Assembly: GCA_012295275.1 (NCBI GenBank)
Contig: CM022666.1
Location: forward strand, 12,190,577 to 12,254,576
DNA: 64,000 nucleotides
Reading direction: 5' to 3'
DNA from: Chrysomallon squamiferum
Taxonomy: Eukaryota; Mollusca; Gastropoda; Neomphalida; Peltospiridae
Positions 1 through 13,368 of this stretch are shown piece after piece. The notes under the pieces are model-generated. The model was not told the origin of the DNA. It worked only from the letters and a program-made list of their open reading frames with translations, and searched no databases. Position numbers and translations under genes: made by a program. The stretch's first letter is position 1, and the number at the start of each line of letters is the position of its first letter.

Positions 1-697
1 GCTGAATTGGATTGAGACAGATCTTAAATGTCCATTATTGCACTTTTATACTGATTTATTTCAAACACATCCATTTAATTTCTCTTTGCCCAATTCCTTG
101 CCTCACTCAAGGTATCACTACTGCTCTGTCAATGCAAAGAGTGCACTGTCTTTTTACTACTGAATTTATCAATGATAATGATGTATTGCTCATTCTGAAT
201 AAAGTGAACTTCTCAAAACTAAATTTATAATGAAAATTTATAAAATGAAATATTTACTGAAGTTTATATTTTACAAATATTTATCATGTGATCATTTCCA
301 ACAGAATCATCAGGAAACATCAAGATTAAACTCCATTTCTGATCATATTAGCTAGTAAATAGATGTGTGTTTGAAATAAAAAATTAAAAAATATATGGAA
401 GAATCATCATTTTATTATCCAAAAAGGCCATTTTTGATCCAGTTTGGTATTTTTAGAACAATCCTACTTTCAAAAAGGGTAATTGATTTTCAGTTAACTG
501 CTTCACTACTGAGTTAGGATTGTGTGTTAACTATACTTAAACAAATGTTCCATATTGTAATGGAACTTGTTGCTTATCCTTGGTACCAGACTTTTCACAA
601 TTTTATGGCTGAAAATTTAACTCTATATAAGAATACCAAGGATTCTGCTTAATTCAAAGTCTTCATTCAATGATACAAATAATAGATACAAACTTAC
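1..697 (-). other. Intron of the ATP11-like gene, no exon seen
   Basis: The sequence left of the GDGANDV exon is AT-rich and I find no segment encoding the next expected ATP11 stretch (the GKEGRQAARNSDY-like region). The phase-1 GTAAG donor at 693-697 opens this intron, which runs beyond the window edge. Confidence 0.6.
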
Positions 698-2006
698 CAA
701 GCCCAACATCAGCTTCCTGTATCATACTAACATCATTAGCGCCATCACCAATAGCAGCTGTCACTGGTCGACCACTGGAATTTTTTATCATGTGAACAAT
801 CTACAATCATTAAAAACTATTATTATATGTCAAAATATCTATTTCTGCCATTTTACACTAATATATCCAAATAAATAAATTAGAAAACAAAATTATTTTT
901 TAGATAATATATAGTCAAGCTTCAGAAACTTGAACTATTTTGCTTTATTTGTCGAGTGTAATAATATGTAATTTTTTTATTATAAAAATGTAAAATAATA
1001 TAAAGATGTATACCTACCTGTGCTTTTTGTACTGGAGACATTCGACAACACAAGACTGAATCACAGTGCAGACACAGTGACAAAAGCAGTGATCTGTGAT
1101 CATGTATTGCAATTGCCAGGCTATGTCCATCTATGATCAATGCAAACTTTTCTTTATTATCCTTCTTGCTTTCAACTCTAAAAGAGAAAAGAATTGTAAA
1201 AGTAATAAATGTATAAAACTATCTACCTGAAACTTGAATACATATTTTCACCCCATTATTAACTACAATGCACTAACCTACAAATGATAGTATATTTAAT
1301 ATTTTCATTATTTTTCAAAAGATTTTAGACAGAAGCACTGCAGAAAAATTATAATAGTTGGACTTACAAAAGAAGAAAATACTTACAAATGATAGAACTG
1401 ACTCAGCTTTTCTGCACACTCTGTACTTGTTTGCATCTTTGTAACCCACAGTTCTTTCATACCTGCTTGAAAATGACCTGCTGAGTGACTGATGTTCACA
1501 GCAGTCTCAGCCTTGTCTCCTGTTAACATCCACACCTACAACAGAAACAAAACCACGTCTGTGAAAAACAATGACCAAAACAACCCACATTATTAATAAT
1601 ATACTACATCACAGATCAGCGACCAAATAATGTGTTGACGTAAAAACAAACAAAACAGACTGTATATCAACCAGAAAATATCTTTAAAAACGGGAAGATT
1701 AAAAGTTTATATCATCTTATAATCATTTAGTCTGCTTTTCTAATCTTTGGTGAAAACTGTTTATAAAATATTCTATAGAAAGCCTTCAAAAAATGTTCTA
1801 TTTTTATTCATAGGTTAGAGACACCCTTATCAGAAATAAATAACACATGTCTCTTTTATGTACTTCATAAAAATAAATAAACAAATAAGCGATATATATA
1901 TCTATATCTGTATCTATACATATAGATAGATATAAAATTACATATTATTGGTAACTATAATTTGTTTTGTTAATTTTTGTTTAATTATTTTTTTTTATTT
2001 TTTTTT

Positions 2007-2040
<34 letters not shown>

Positions 2041-5000
2041 CAACAGTAAATTATTGGCAATATTTTATATTTTTCATATAAGCCATACAAGACGTGTTTT
2101 TGGGGCAATAAGAACACAATAAAGAAGCGTTATTTGATTATTAGAAGATATGTACCTTGATCCCAGCCTCTCGCAGTTGAATAAAAGTTTTAGGTACATA
2201 TTCCTGTAGTTTGTCTTCAACAGCTGTAGCACCCAGCAGGTGAAAATCATTTTCAATATGGTCAAATGCTTCTGCCAACTGAAGCAAAGTTTAGTTTATT
2301 AATTAAGAAAGGTTTTTTGCAGTTATAACAGGATCTAATTAGTAAACTTTAATAATTATTTTAAAATTTTCTTTTGCTTTTGTCAAGAAGTTATTCAACA
2401 GTTCTCTTTCAGAAACTTAAATTGTAACAATTAGACTTCCACTGATCATACAATGCCACTTTGGCAGTCATGTTTCACTGAATTTTAATAGAATAATCTT
2501 CAGTATGTAGTATATTTTCACCTGTCTATATCTGGATTAAAAATACATGTTTTTTTTTAATTATTGTTCCAAATAATATTATAATTTAAAAATTATGGAA
2601 TTCTGCCCAAAGAAATGAAAACTTACAGTGCATTTTGCTTGGAAAGGAAGAGGTTAAAAGGAACTCAAAATAAAACTACTTCACTAACCCTTTCCTCTCT
2701 TTCTTGTAGAGACACTCTAGCATCATTTAGCTTTTTGTCAAATACTTCAAATTCCTTATTTGGCAATTTTCTTTGAGCTACAACAAGTGTGCGAAGCCCA
2801 AGCTGAAAATTATAAAACAAATTACTACATATATAAAACCAACAAACAAATAAAAAAGCTTCCAATAACTCTGAAAACAACATTTTGGATTAATATTATA
2901 TCATTACCAAGCTGATATATCCATATTCTAAAAGGATATCAAGACGGCAAGCTAAATAACTCAGTGATGTGGAGGATTCAAATTAGATTTAGATTAAGAG
3001 TATCTTGATGTGGAGGTGAATTTAGGATCAATGGTTGTTCTAGTCCTGTTTCTGGTTGTTAGATTCCACGAAGGAAGCATGGCCTATTTAATGGATCAAG
3101 TTCAAGTAAATTTGATAGTCTGTTCCCTAATAAATGCATATAGAGCTACATCTATAGTAGAAACACTACTGTGGAATAAAGAGACTTCAGAAACACTCGA
3201 AATTTATTTCACCTAACAAATATTTGCTCTTCTATGACACTGTTTTTTACTTGGGAATTCAAATGAAGAACTTACTGCTGCTGGAAACAGTATGGAAAGA
3301 CCTTTCCAATGAAACCAGAACCAGCCTCTTAATATTTATATTCAGGATTTTTAGACTAATTAACAGTTGCTAATTAAAGATGTATAATGAGATAGTTAAA
3401 ATAATAATAATTTTCATAAATTTGTTTAGCTATAGCAGAATATAATAAGCTGTACTGCAGTTTAATAAATAAAATAAAACAACATTTAATTATCTGAAAA
3501 GAACCATAATACACGAACAAGCAGTTAACAAAAGATGTATGTTGCTTAAGTAAACACTGGTTTAATCCAATCAAATGCTGAGATTCTCGACACATGACTT
3601 CACATGCAAAGGTCAAGTCACATCAATATTCTGACTGCTATCAGGTGCACTTTTATTTGGGATGATTTGAAGCAGGTTCTAATCTATGGATTTCCTTCCT
3701 GGGCATCAGATTGAAATTTAATGTGTATATTTTCTTCATATTATGAAAACAATTACAGTGGGACCTCAGTTTACGAGTGCTCCAATTTACAAGTTTTCTG
3801 AGTTACCAGTAGTCTCCTAGTCAATTTTTTTATTTGAGTTGTGAGCCAAATTCCAAGTTTTGAGCGAGCTTCAGATACATGAACAACACAACATCCATCC
3901 AGCATTCTGCATCTCACTCGTTTGCTTCATGTGGTTACCTTGCCGTGGAAGCATCCTTGCAGAAGGAGTCAATAAAGGCTTTAACTCCAGCCAAAGGAGT
4001 TAATATAATTTCTAAGCTGTGGATCTCTGTCCATGAGAAGATGGAGAAACCCTAACCCTGTACACTTTACAAAACCAATTTATTTCTTTACATTCTCTTT
4101 TATTTATATTTTATACAATATTTGTCATTTATTCATACATTTTTCTTATTTAAAAACACATTTCAAAAATTGGGGTGGTTTTTGGGGGCTGGTATGGATA
4201 AATGGTATGTCAATTAATTTCAGTTAGAAAAATTGATTTGATATACAAGCAAATTAGTTACAAGCTCAGTCATGAAACAAATTAAACTCATAAGTCAAAG
4301 TTCCACTTTATTTTTATACATATTTTCAGATGTACTTATGAGATTGCTTAGCAGAGAAATTGAAACTTTGTTTGAATAAATTCAGTAAAATTGATCAGTT
4401 TCCAAAAAGGAACAGTGTCTGCAAATTGCTTATATTATTCAAACAAAATTATAACGAATGTCTAAGCACAGTACTGCATGCAAGGCAAACCAGTGAAAAT
4501 TTTGTGGAACAGTGTTTGAAATTCTTGGCTTTGATTTTGAGATATCAGTTTTGGATTGTGAAGACAGTGTTATTGTTGTACCTACTCATTACTAATTATG
4601 TTAAAGCAAATTTTATTCACCTGGGCATACTCATTAACATGTTTCAGAACACTGTCTTTGTCACCTGAGGAAACTCTGTCAATAATAGCTGACTCAGCAC
4701 CTTTACACAGAAGATATAACTCATCTGAAATCAAAGTGTGCAAGTTGTCAATCAAAGCAATCAACCATTTGTATTTAAATTTGACAAAGAAAAAAAAATA
4801 ATATTAATATGTACACTCATATTCATTTACAGAAAAATTGTCTTTAATAAAATAAACATTTGCAAAAACACAAAAAGATATTTAAGAGTTCAAAATTGTA
4901 AATGTTTTGCTTTAGAAAGATTTCTATGTAGAACCCCCCCCCAAAAACCTTTCTCATACATAAATTAGAAGATAAAATTAAATTTTTTAATAAGAAAAAG

Positions 5001-8000
5001 AAGTATTTAAAGAAAGAAGAAATAAGATAAAGTAAAAAGAGCATGTGCCCCCTAAACAATTTTTATAATAAACTAACTCTGTTCATTCTGGATTATTATG
5101 CTCATCCTTTTACGAACAGGATCAAAATCCAATACATTCATTATCCGATATCTTCTCAGTTTACCTTGAAATGTTACTTCCATATAATCTTCAACAATTC
5201 CATGGTATATGATACCATATCTAATAATAATAATAAATAAATAAGTGAACAAATAAAGAATAGTAACAAGAATCAATGAATAAATTTAGTCTTCTGTATC
5301 TCAATAAAAAACATTTGAATAATTTAGTCTTTCTTTATGCTTGAACAGATAGATTAGGTAAATATAAATTTTAAAAACCTTTTTCTAAAATCAAAACAAA
5401 TATAATAATCAACTCAATCTTGTTTTCTTTTTCTATCCTATCATTTTGTCTATATTTATCTCTACACTTTTCCTCTCTACCCCTAAAACACTCAAAATGA
5501 TGATGAAATTATGTTAGCCAATATTTTGCATAAGCTTAGAAAATTATTAATATATAATTACAGAATGAAAAAACAAACATTATTCATTAAAACCTGTTGA
5601 CAATTTTCTTTTTTCATTCAAAACAAACTGTTAACTTTCTCTTGCTGAAAAATAAAGAGGAAACAAATCTTGCCTTCTGCAGGCTTCAATCAAGGCTTTC
5701 TCATCAGGAGATGAAGCTTGGTATTCATAATCTTTACCAGAAGGACTATAAACTCGTGGCTTAGGTGGAGGTGTTGAAGATCCCTTCTTCTTAGAAGATC
5801 TGCTGGCCATTGATGGTGTGGGACTCTTTCCAGAAGTTGTATCAACTCTAACTGTATGACACAGTGTCAACACAGCAAAAAACTCCTCTATCTGTGACTG
5901 AAACACAAATAATTTGTATTTATCTATATTAATATTTGTTAGTATGTATGTATTTATGTATATATTCAAACATATGTACATACACAAAACACTATATATA
6001 CAAAACATGCACATAAACAAATATAAATATTTCCAATTGTTAACGGATAATACTGACTGAAAATTTCTCAATTGGCTTAGGATCATTGTCTGAATAAAGA
6101 CAGAGCTCTTCATTAACCTCCATATATTTGGTACCATTAATTGAACACTGACGAAATAGCATCATGTTCTCAGTAAGTGTGCCTGTCTTGTCAGTGAATA
6201 AGAATTCAACCTGCAATGTATTATATAAAATTAATATCTGTTATTATCATAAACATCCACACACAGCTAAACATTTGTTCCACCATCATAGTATAGTTTT
6301 ATTTAAAAATTTAAAAATTTGCTTCATTAAATGGTTTCTTTAAAATCCTTTTTTCTTTCTTTTTTTTTTTTTTTTTTCGTTTTTTAATTTAAAATATTCC
6401 CCCTCAATTAAGCAAAAGAATTCTACTGACAATTATTTATTTATTTCAAAATAAACATATTTATTTAAATCTGGTGACTGGAATATTGTCAAAAACCCTA
6501 ACATAAACAGTAATTAACAATACTGCAAAATATAGAAATTTAATGTTTTGTTACCTGACCTAATTCCTCATTGAGATCAGAGGTGTTTGCTCTGGCACGT
6601 AATCTTGACTTTGCATCATACAGGTGGTTATCCCATGCAAAAAACATGGAGCCTACAAACTTCTGTATTTCTGACCAAAAAACCAAAACTTTCACTGATC
6701 TATTAGTATTTATAAAAGGCATAATATTATTATAATTAAATTTCCATGTATTCATAAAAAAATTTGAAGAGAATATATATTGCTTTTTTTTTGTTTGTTT
6801 TATTTATGATAGAAAACATACACACATATCCACATAAAACACAGTCAAATTCAAAAAGTATCAAATACAACTTACCCACAGTGACGTACAATGAAATAGG
6901 AATAACATAGTTGAAAAGCACAACGAAAGCTAGAAACTGATTAACAATTTGGTGAAACTGAAAGCAAAATGCATACATATGAAGTTAAATTTGGCTGTTG
7001 TAATCTGAAACAGGTCACAAATACTAACAAATCAGTGAAAGTCATTATTATTTCTAGTATCTATAATTAACTATTCAGGACAATGAAAAGAACAACAGAA
7101 GAGAAAAATAAAATCACCTTGAAAAGTAAATTTTCTGGTATTTGTCCTTTCAAAAGTAGAACAACATTCTATACATTTTATAAAAACGGTTAATGGTTTT
7201 CATTGATACAAATGCTATATACATTAAGACATTTGTTAAAGTAATTAATGATATGACACTGGACAGTAACCTTGACAGTAGAAAATAGCAACAAGTGTTC
7301 ATATGGGAATATTATTATTACATTAACTAATGCTTTGATGAGAACTGAGATCATATTTATTCTCTTTTACAATATCTGTCAGACACACACATATTAAACA
7401 GACACAGATCAAATGTCATAAAATGAAAAATAATTTTTATTCTAAATGCAATTTTGTAACTGAAAGATAAAAGATCAGCACATGTGAATTATTCATAAAC
7501 AGACTATTCATATTTTTAAATTCTGATTCTATACTCTAATACAGCATTCTGAAGAATTGCACATATTTCTGAAAGTTCTGAACAAGTGTCTCCTTTAGTT
7601 CTTTAGTGTTGTTATTGTATAAACAAATAACATTTTATTTACATCAAAAAACAAACAAATATTACATTTACATTTTATAAATATATGCATGTATAATAAA
7701 AAAGGAAACAAACAAATAAATAAATAATAATTCTAATATTAATAATAACAATGATGATGATGATATATTTATAATAAATATTCTTATACAGTTAATGACT
7801 AAATTTATGACATATTAATAAAAACAGCATAATACTTCTTTGTCTGTGTCTGATTGTGGCATGTACCAAGGTGGTGAGCTATTACCCTTGAACCAGTATT
7901 TCAGTCCTGTAGCCATTGCAGCCTCACCAAACAACACAATCATAAACACCAGCAAGAAAGCATTCATTGCTCTGCATAATAAAAATAATAATAATTTTTT

Positions 8001-9656
8001 TTTTTTTTAAACATGTATATTTATATCTTCATAATGAAAATGTTTGTTAATAAAATTAATAGCAAAATACATTACCTTCAGTTTTTTCTTTATATTTCAG
8101 TCTTAAAACATTTGAAATTTTAAAATGATTAAATATGTCAACTTTTTCAGAAATATTAGTAGTTATTATTTTATCAAAATGATTTGAATAAATACATTTT
8201 TATAAAGCCTACCTTTCAACTCTTGAAAATTTTGTTTGTTTGAATTTAGAATTTTTAGCAAGCTTAGTTTCTTGGCCTGTATAAACAGCACAACCTGTAA
8301 CATATGACAATAGGGACCATAGAGTAATTAATAAAACAAACATGAAGATAAAAAGAATATGATTAACACTTCCAGTAATTATCTTAAAAGCCCACATAAA
8401 TTATCAGAAAAAAAGTGAGAAATGTAATTATAAAAGTTTAAAATTTAAATTTATTACAAAAGTTCAAACCAATAATAGTTTCTCATGAATTGTGATTTGA
8501 GATCCAATACAGCTGGTATTTCACAATTTATTTGAGTGTAAAGTTTAATGTACTGTATATTTATAATATAAGTGTGATTTCCTGGACTTATTCAGTGTAA
8601 AGTTTAAATGTATACAGTGGGTAGATCTCAGACTCATTCAGTATAAAGTTTAAATATACCATATTGGCAGTTGGTATTTCTGAATCTGTTTCAGTGTAAA
8701 GTTTTAATATATACCATATACATAGTTGGTATTTCTAAGTCTAGCTCCACGTAACAGGACATTTTCTGGACCCAATGGTCGGATGAGAGAATTGCCTTCT
8801 TTGTTGACAGTGATGTTGCCAATAAATTTATAAAGGTCTGCAATTGGCTGTTGACACTCTATTGTTGCTTCCAGTCTTTTGAAGTCAATAGCATGTTGAA
8901 AACTGCGAGTTTCTGCCACACAACAAAGAGTCTAAGAAGAAATTATTTAAAGAAAAGTTAATGTTCACAAAACTTATACTAAAATAATTATTTTTTATAT
9001 ATTCTTAGACATCAAAGTATTTTTGAACACACTTTAATAAATCAAAGCTGAAGGGGACAAAAAAAAATAATAATTTGGAAATATATTTTGTAATCAAAAT
9101 CATTCTACATTTGGAATTATTAATACAACAGTTTTATTTTATTCATGTTAGCTGAGAATTATGTATTAAATAATTATCAACAGGCAGAACATTTTAGATA
9201 ACTATTTGACAAAAATGTAATTTTGAGAAATCATTCTTTTGAATTTTTGATGTTTCAGCTGGCAAAATATATTATTTTACATCCCATTGCTGTCTCAGAA
9301 ATCTTATGTTGTAACATCATCATATATTTAAAACAAAAAAAAAGGTTAATGTAAAATTTTACTCTAATTTTAAATGATAACAAAAGAAATGAATTCTATG
9401 CCTTAAGATTAGTTTCTCCATCTAGATTGGCAGTTGTCACATAACATGTTCCATCTATCTCACTAGATGACAACATAACCAGGTCACATGGAAAACCTTC
9501 ATTAATATGTACTCGGACAATGTCTCCTACCTACAATGAGATATTTATTTTAAAAATCAGCTTTAAATAAATTTGTGTAGAAAAAACATTATAACAAGTT
9601 TAAATGTTGTTATTTCTTTTGTTGCTGGATTTATTTTTGGTTTCTTTAGATGTCAA

Positions 9657-9694
<38 letters not shown>

Positions 9695-10943
9695 AATACT
9701 TTATTTAAATTTTTAGCAAACATTCTGAGTGGACACGTATGTGGTCACTGTATAGTTTTAAATGTAAACAATGTCTAATTGTAATCAAAGTCATTATGTA
9801 AACCTTGATTTCTTTGGAATGAACTCTTTCATCTAAGCCATTTCGTACAACCACTGCATGTCGATGATTTACTTCGCTATCCATTTGGTGACGTAAGTAG
9901 TCTTCATAGCCCTGAAAACAATTACATTATTCATCCATCCACCCATTGCTATATTGATCTCAGTTAGTGTGAAAAGCACTGTTAAAAACATATATGTTTT
10001 CAAATTGAAATGCATCTAATAAAAGCATGAAGCATATTAACAATTCAGGAAAAAACTGATAAAAAGGGGAAAAAGGCTTGCTTTATAGTTAGATTTTTCC
10101 ATATTCAATTACAGATGGTATGTTTTCTTTTAAGTCATCAGAAAATGATAGGACAGTTTATATAGCAATTATACCAAATGAAAATAAAGAAATAAGTAAT
10201 ATAATATTTTAAAATCTACATGAATAATCTAAAAACAATTACACTGTCTACTAATTAAACATTAATTCTACACAATCATTAGATTATGGATATAAAAACG
10301 TGTTAAATTAAAACTAGAATAATATATCCTTTTGAAAATTCATTACTATATGCACATGTTATTATAACTTTCTCATGTTTCTTAATACATTTTGGTTCAC
10401 AAATTTCTATGGAACAAATTTAATAATATCTGACAACAGTCTAAGGCAAAATGTTCAAAATAAATTAAATAAAAATAAATGTTAAAAATGAGTTCTTATA
10501 AAGCAAAAAAAAAATTATTATTACAAATTTATAGAATTAAATTTTAATACATTTTTCCACCCTATTTATTGTTCTAAATAAAAACACTATTCAAAATTAT
10601 TTATTGATAGTTAAAGCAAATAAAAATCACAATTTGTTAAATAAAAAACAACAACAAAACAGCCACAATTTTGATTGTCAAATGATAATTAAAATTAATA
10701 CTGTCATTTTAAAATTGTTGTAACAAGTTGTACAAATGAGTCTCTTTGGAAGTACTCACTTTTCTTAAGAAAGGACTCACCTGTTTAACAGCTGTCACAA
10801 ATATTACAAATACTAATGGCAGGATGCTTGTTGCTGGAGTAACTGGAGTGTCTATCGTTAACTGAAACAAAGCAGCATTACTTAAACCATGTCTGTCTAT
10901 CTGTGTGTCTGTCTATCTGTGTATGTGTGTGTATATCTGTATC

Positions 10944-11003
<60 letters not shown>

Positions 11004-11887
11004 TATAGCTGATACACATAACTAGTGAACGGTATGAGATTTAGGTAAACACATTTAAAGAAATATCTGTCTAGGTTTCATACATGTTTCCTCAAAAAAC
11101 ACAAATAATAGAAAATACATTTTACATTAATTTATTTTAAAATGGTTTTAGTTACTGTTCTCTTTGTCAGTATAATCACAGATATGGAGAACTAAGGACA
11201 AACATCCAGAATAGTGCAGAAAACAATTCAAATAAACCATTCAATTAATTATATTGTGTTAAAAACCAGTTTTGATCTTGAAAAACAGAATTTCACTATC
11301 AATTTTAAATATATTGTGTTAACAGATTTTATGACTGACCACACTATTATCCATTTTATTAGTCAACTCTTCCCATCATTACCATCTCATTTATACATCA
11401 AATCAATTGTTTAAAACAATAACTAAATGATTATCTTAAAAGTATTTTTGTTTATGAATCAACTCTCACTGGTTTCATAAAGACTGAGTTTCTGCAAGTT
11501 CTAGATATTGTGATGTACCAGCTAAATTGGTTGATACAATTTTTACATTATTATCTGACCAGTTATAAATAAATAAAAGAAGGATTCTAAATTCCCCAAA
11601 AGAACAAGAAATTCAGTTAAATAACCAACCTGAACTATTCCAATACATAGAAAATAAAAGTTGGCAATTCGACGGAACTGTTCAAATAAATTCTTTGGCA
11701 AAAAATTTAAGAAAGTATACTGAAAACAGAAAAAAACATTTATTAATTAAACAATATATTTTCATAATTTTATTTTCATGCTAATTTATTCATTATTTAT
11801 TCCATAAGCAGATAAAGCACTGTTTAAAAACATTATTCTAAATTCATAGATATCAAAATTGCTAACTTTCAAAAGTAATGTGAGGTT

Positions 11888-11922
<35 letters not shown>

Positions 11923-13368
11923 GAACAACTTGCCTCCCATTCTTAAAGGAAAAAATATTAATTCTCAGTTAATATTTTCAGTTTATAATTTTCAATTAAT
12001 AAAGATATCATATGATAGAAACAAATGAAATACATGATTACTAACAAGACATTTGTAAGCCAAAGTTTATAATAATACACATACAGCTTATATAAATTAC
12101 ATAAATGTTTTGTACTGATAACATTAATTATTTATAAAACTGAAAGATACTATAACAACAATTAGGCATAATAACCTTTGATGTGATAACTTTGTTACTT
12201 AAGTACTCTTCTGGAGGGTACAATTCTTCATTTAATGGTGGCCGATTGCCAACAGAGATTCTGCGATTTGGTGATGTTTGTTTCTTTAGAGATTCCTTTT
12301 ATAAAATATAATGTATGTGCTTTATAACACTGCAAATTTAATAACTGCACAAAAACATTAAACAAATATGTTCACTAGATATATAGTCCTATACACAGAT
12401 GCACATGCATATATATATAATATATACACACACACACACACAGACAAATATACAAAAAGGTACATTCAAACAAACATAAATTCACACCACACATGCACAC
12501 ACACGTGCAAATCTGCACACATATATACATAGCAGAATACCAAAATATAAAAAATACATAAAGATAAATGATTCTGAAATAGACTAAAAAATAAAATGAA
12601 GTAGGAGAAAACAAAATTCTGTTTGAAAGTTTTGTATTAATAAAAACATTCAGCAATTTTGTAAATTATTTTAAAAAAAATGCTTTTTAATGTGTATAAA
12701 AGAAATAACAATTCTCATGGACATAATATAATGTTATAAATATTTGTGATAACAAGAATATGTGAACACCAACCTGTGATAAATAACCAGTTAACTGAGT
12801 AAGACATACTCCAACAAACTTTGGTATTAATGACATTATTAAAAACAGATTACAGTAATATGTAAAATAAATATATATTTTCTAAATAGTAACCAAAAAA
12901 TGGAAAGATGCAAAAAAAAAATATATATAAACTTTAAATTTAGTGATGTTAAAAATAAAAATAAAGTTCGTTTCCTGGTTCATAAAGTTTCTGTGACCTA
13001 AAATGTTTGAAAACTTATTTGAAAGTATCTGTGTATATAAATACAACCCAGCAGGATATCCATACACAAAAAGAAAAACATTTGATATTTTGTTTAATGT
13101 AATAATAATTTACATGTCATGAGCAGTTATTTATTTATCTGTTTAAGTGTTTACTTTAGGTGTAAATATCTTTTGTTTGAATATTTTGAATAATTTAATA
13201 GTTCTTGACTTGAATATTTTCACAATGTTAGCAAAACAGCGTTTTTAACTCTGTATGTGTTTAATGGATTTGGATATAGATTGCTATTCATATTTATTTG
13301 TAAGATTTCTTGTTAGAAAAATTAAAGCTTACTAAAATTCTTAAATATCGGCTGAATACTGACATCAT
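698..13368 (-). CDS. ATP11: ATP11-class P4-ATPase (phospholipid-transporting flippase), 20 exons, 3' end beyond window
   Basis: Exons in transcript order: 13333-13368 (tentative start), 12176-12295, 11630-11719, 10781-10861, 9804-9911, 9402-9530, 8715-8931, 8213-8294, 7836-7971, 6876-6957, 6555-6670, 6058-6210, 5674-5897, 5078-5220, 4621-4724, 2689-2802, 2156-2278, 1387-1535, 1018-1177, 698-800. All phases agree and give about 823 residues. P4-ATPases flip aminophospholipids to the cytosolic leaflet, usually with a CDC50 partner. Seen: the [12 protein letters not shown]1-2 region, actuator DGET (about 182-185), the PISL motif of TM4, phosphorylation-site DKTGT (Asp about 406), nucleotide-binding KGAES (about 580), TGDKAET (about 691) and the hinge GDGANDV (about 807-813). 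ALIIDG, CCRMSP and LLRGARL place it in class ATP11 rather than ATP8, ATP9 or ATP10; the A/B/C paralogue cannot be decided. ATP11 proteins are about 1,130 aa, so roughly 300 C-terminal residues (TM5-10) lie to the left. Two introns use GC donors. Confidence 0.95.
1981..2041. repeat. Poly-T tract in ATP11-like intron
   Basis: Nearly pure T run interrupted by a few A and G bases (poly-A on the gene strand). It may be a retroposon tail, but no element body was recognised. Confidence 0.8.
3756..4308 (+). mobile_element. Tigger-like (Tc1/pogo) DNA transposon remnant with TIRs and TA target duplication
   Basis: The left end CAGTGGGACCTCAGTTTACG and the inverted right end (ACTCATAAGTCAAAGTTCCACTT) form imperfect terminal inverted repeats, flanked by TA at 3754-3755 and 4309-4310. 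Internal plus-strand sequence around 3950-4050 still reads [18 protein letters not shown], then SVHEKMEK, a relic of a Tigger transposase N-terminal region. Frameshifts and the 553-bp length show a non-autonomous fossil. It lies in an intron of the ATP11-like gene. Confidence 0.8.
5221..5673 (-). promoter_or_regulatory. GC-AG intron between ATP11-like exons 13 and 14
   Basis: The exon ends AGAAG and the intron begins GCAAGA; the acceptor is TTATTATTAG before the next exon at 5220. Only this donor keeps the phase (2) and joins EACR to an arginine and [15 protein letters not shown], matching the family layout. GC donors with AG before the junction and AAG after it are the known minor class. Confidence 0.7.
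8932..9401 (-). promoter_or_regulatory. GC-AG intron between ATP11-like exons 6 and 7
   Basis: The DGETNLK exon ends CTTAAG and is followed by GCATAG, with no GT nearby. Phase 0 is needed to join to TLCCVAETR, which this junction gives. It is the second GC donor in the same gene. Confidence 0.65.
9661..9691. repeat. Poly-A tract in ATP11-like intron
   Basis: Uninterrupted A run of about 31 bases in the intron between exons 5 and 6. Confidence 0.9.
10951..10999. repeat. (GT)n microsatellite
   Basis: About 24 GT dinucleotides in an intron of the ATP11-like gene, just upstream (on the gene strand) of the exon at 10781-10861. A short (TA)n tract lies further out at about 11897-11922. Confidence 0.95.
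13333..13368 (-). CDS. ATP11: Candidate first coding exon of the ATP11-like gene
   Basis: Reading from ATG at 13368, 12 codons ([12 protein letters not shown]) end in phase 0 at a GTAAGC donor. This joins in frame to the exon at 12176-12295, where an in-frame TAA just upstream of the acceptor rules out simple extension. An in-frame TGA lies two codons before the ATG. Vertebrate ATP11 proteins also begin with a short first exon of basic and hydrophobic residues. The acceptor at 12296-12297 has a poor pyrimidine tract, so another first exon is possible. An overlapping reading from an upstream ATG gives a phase that does not fit the next exon. Confidence 0.45.
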
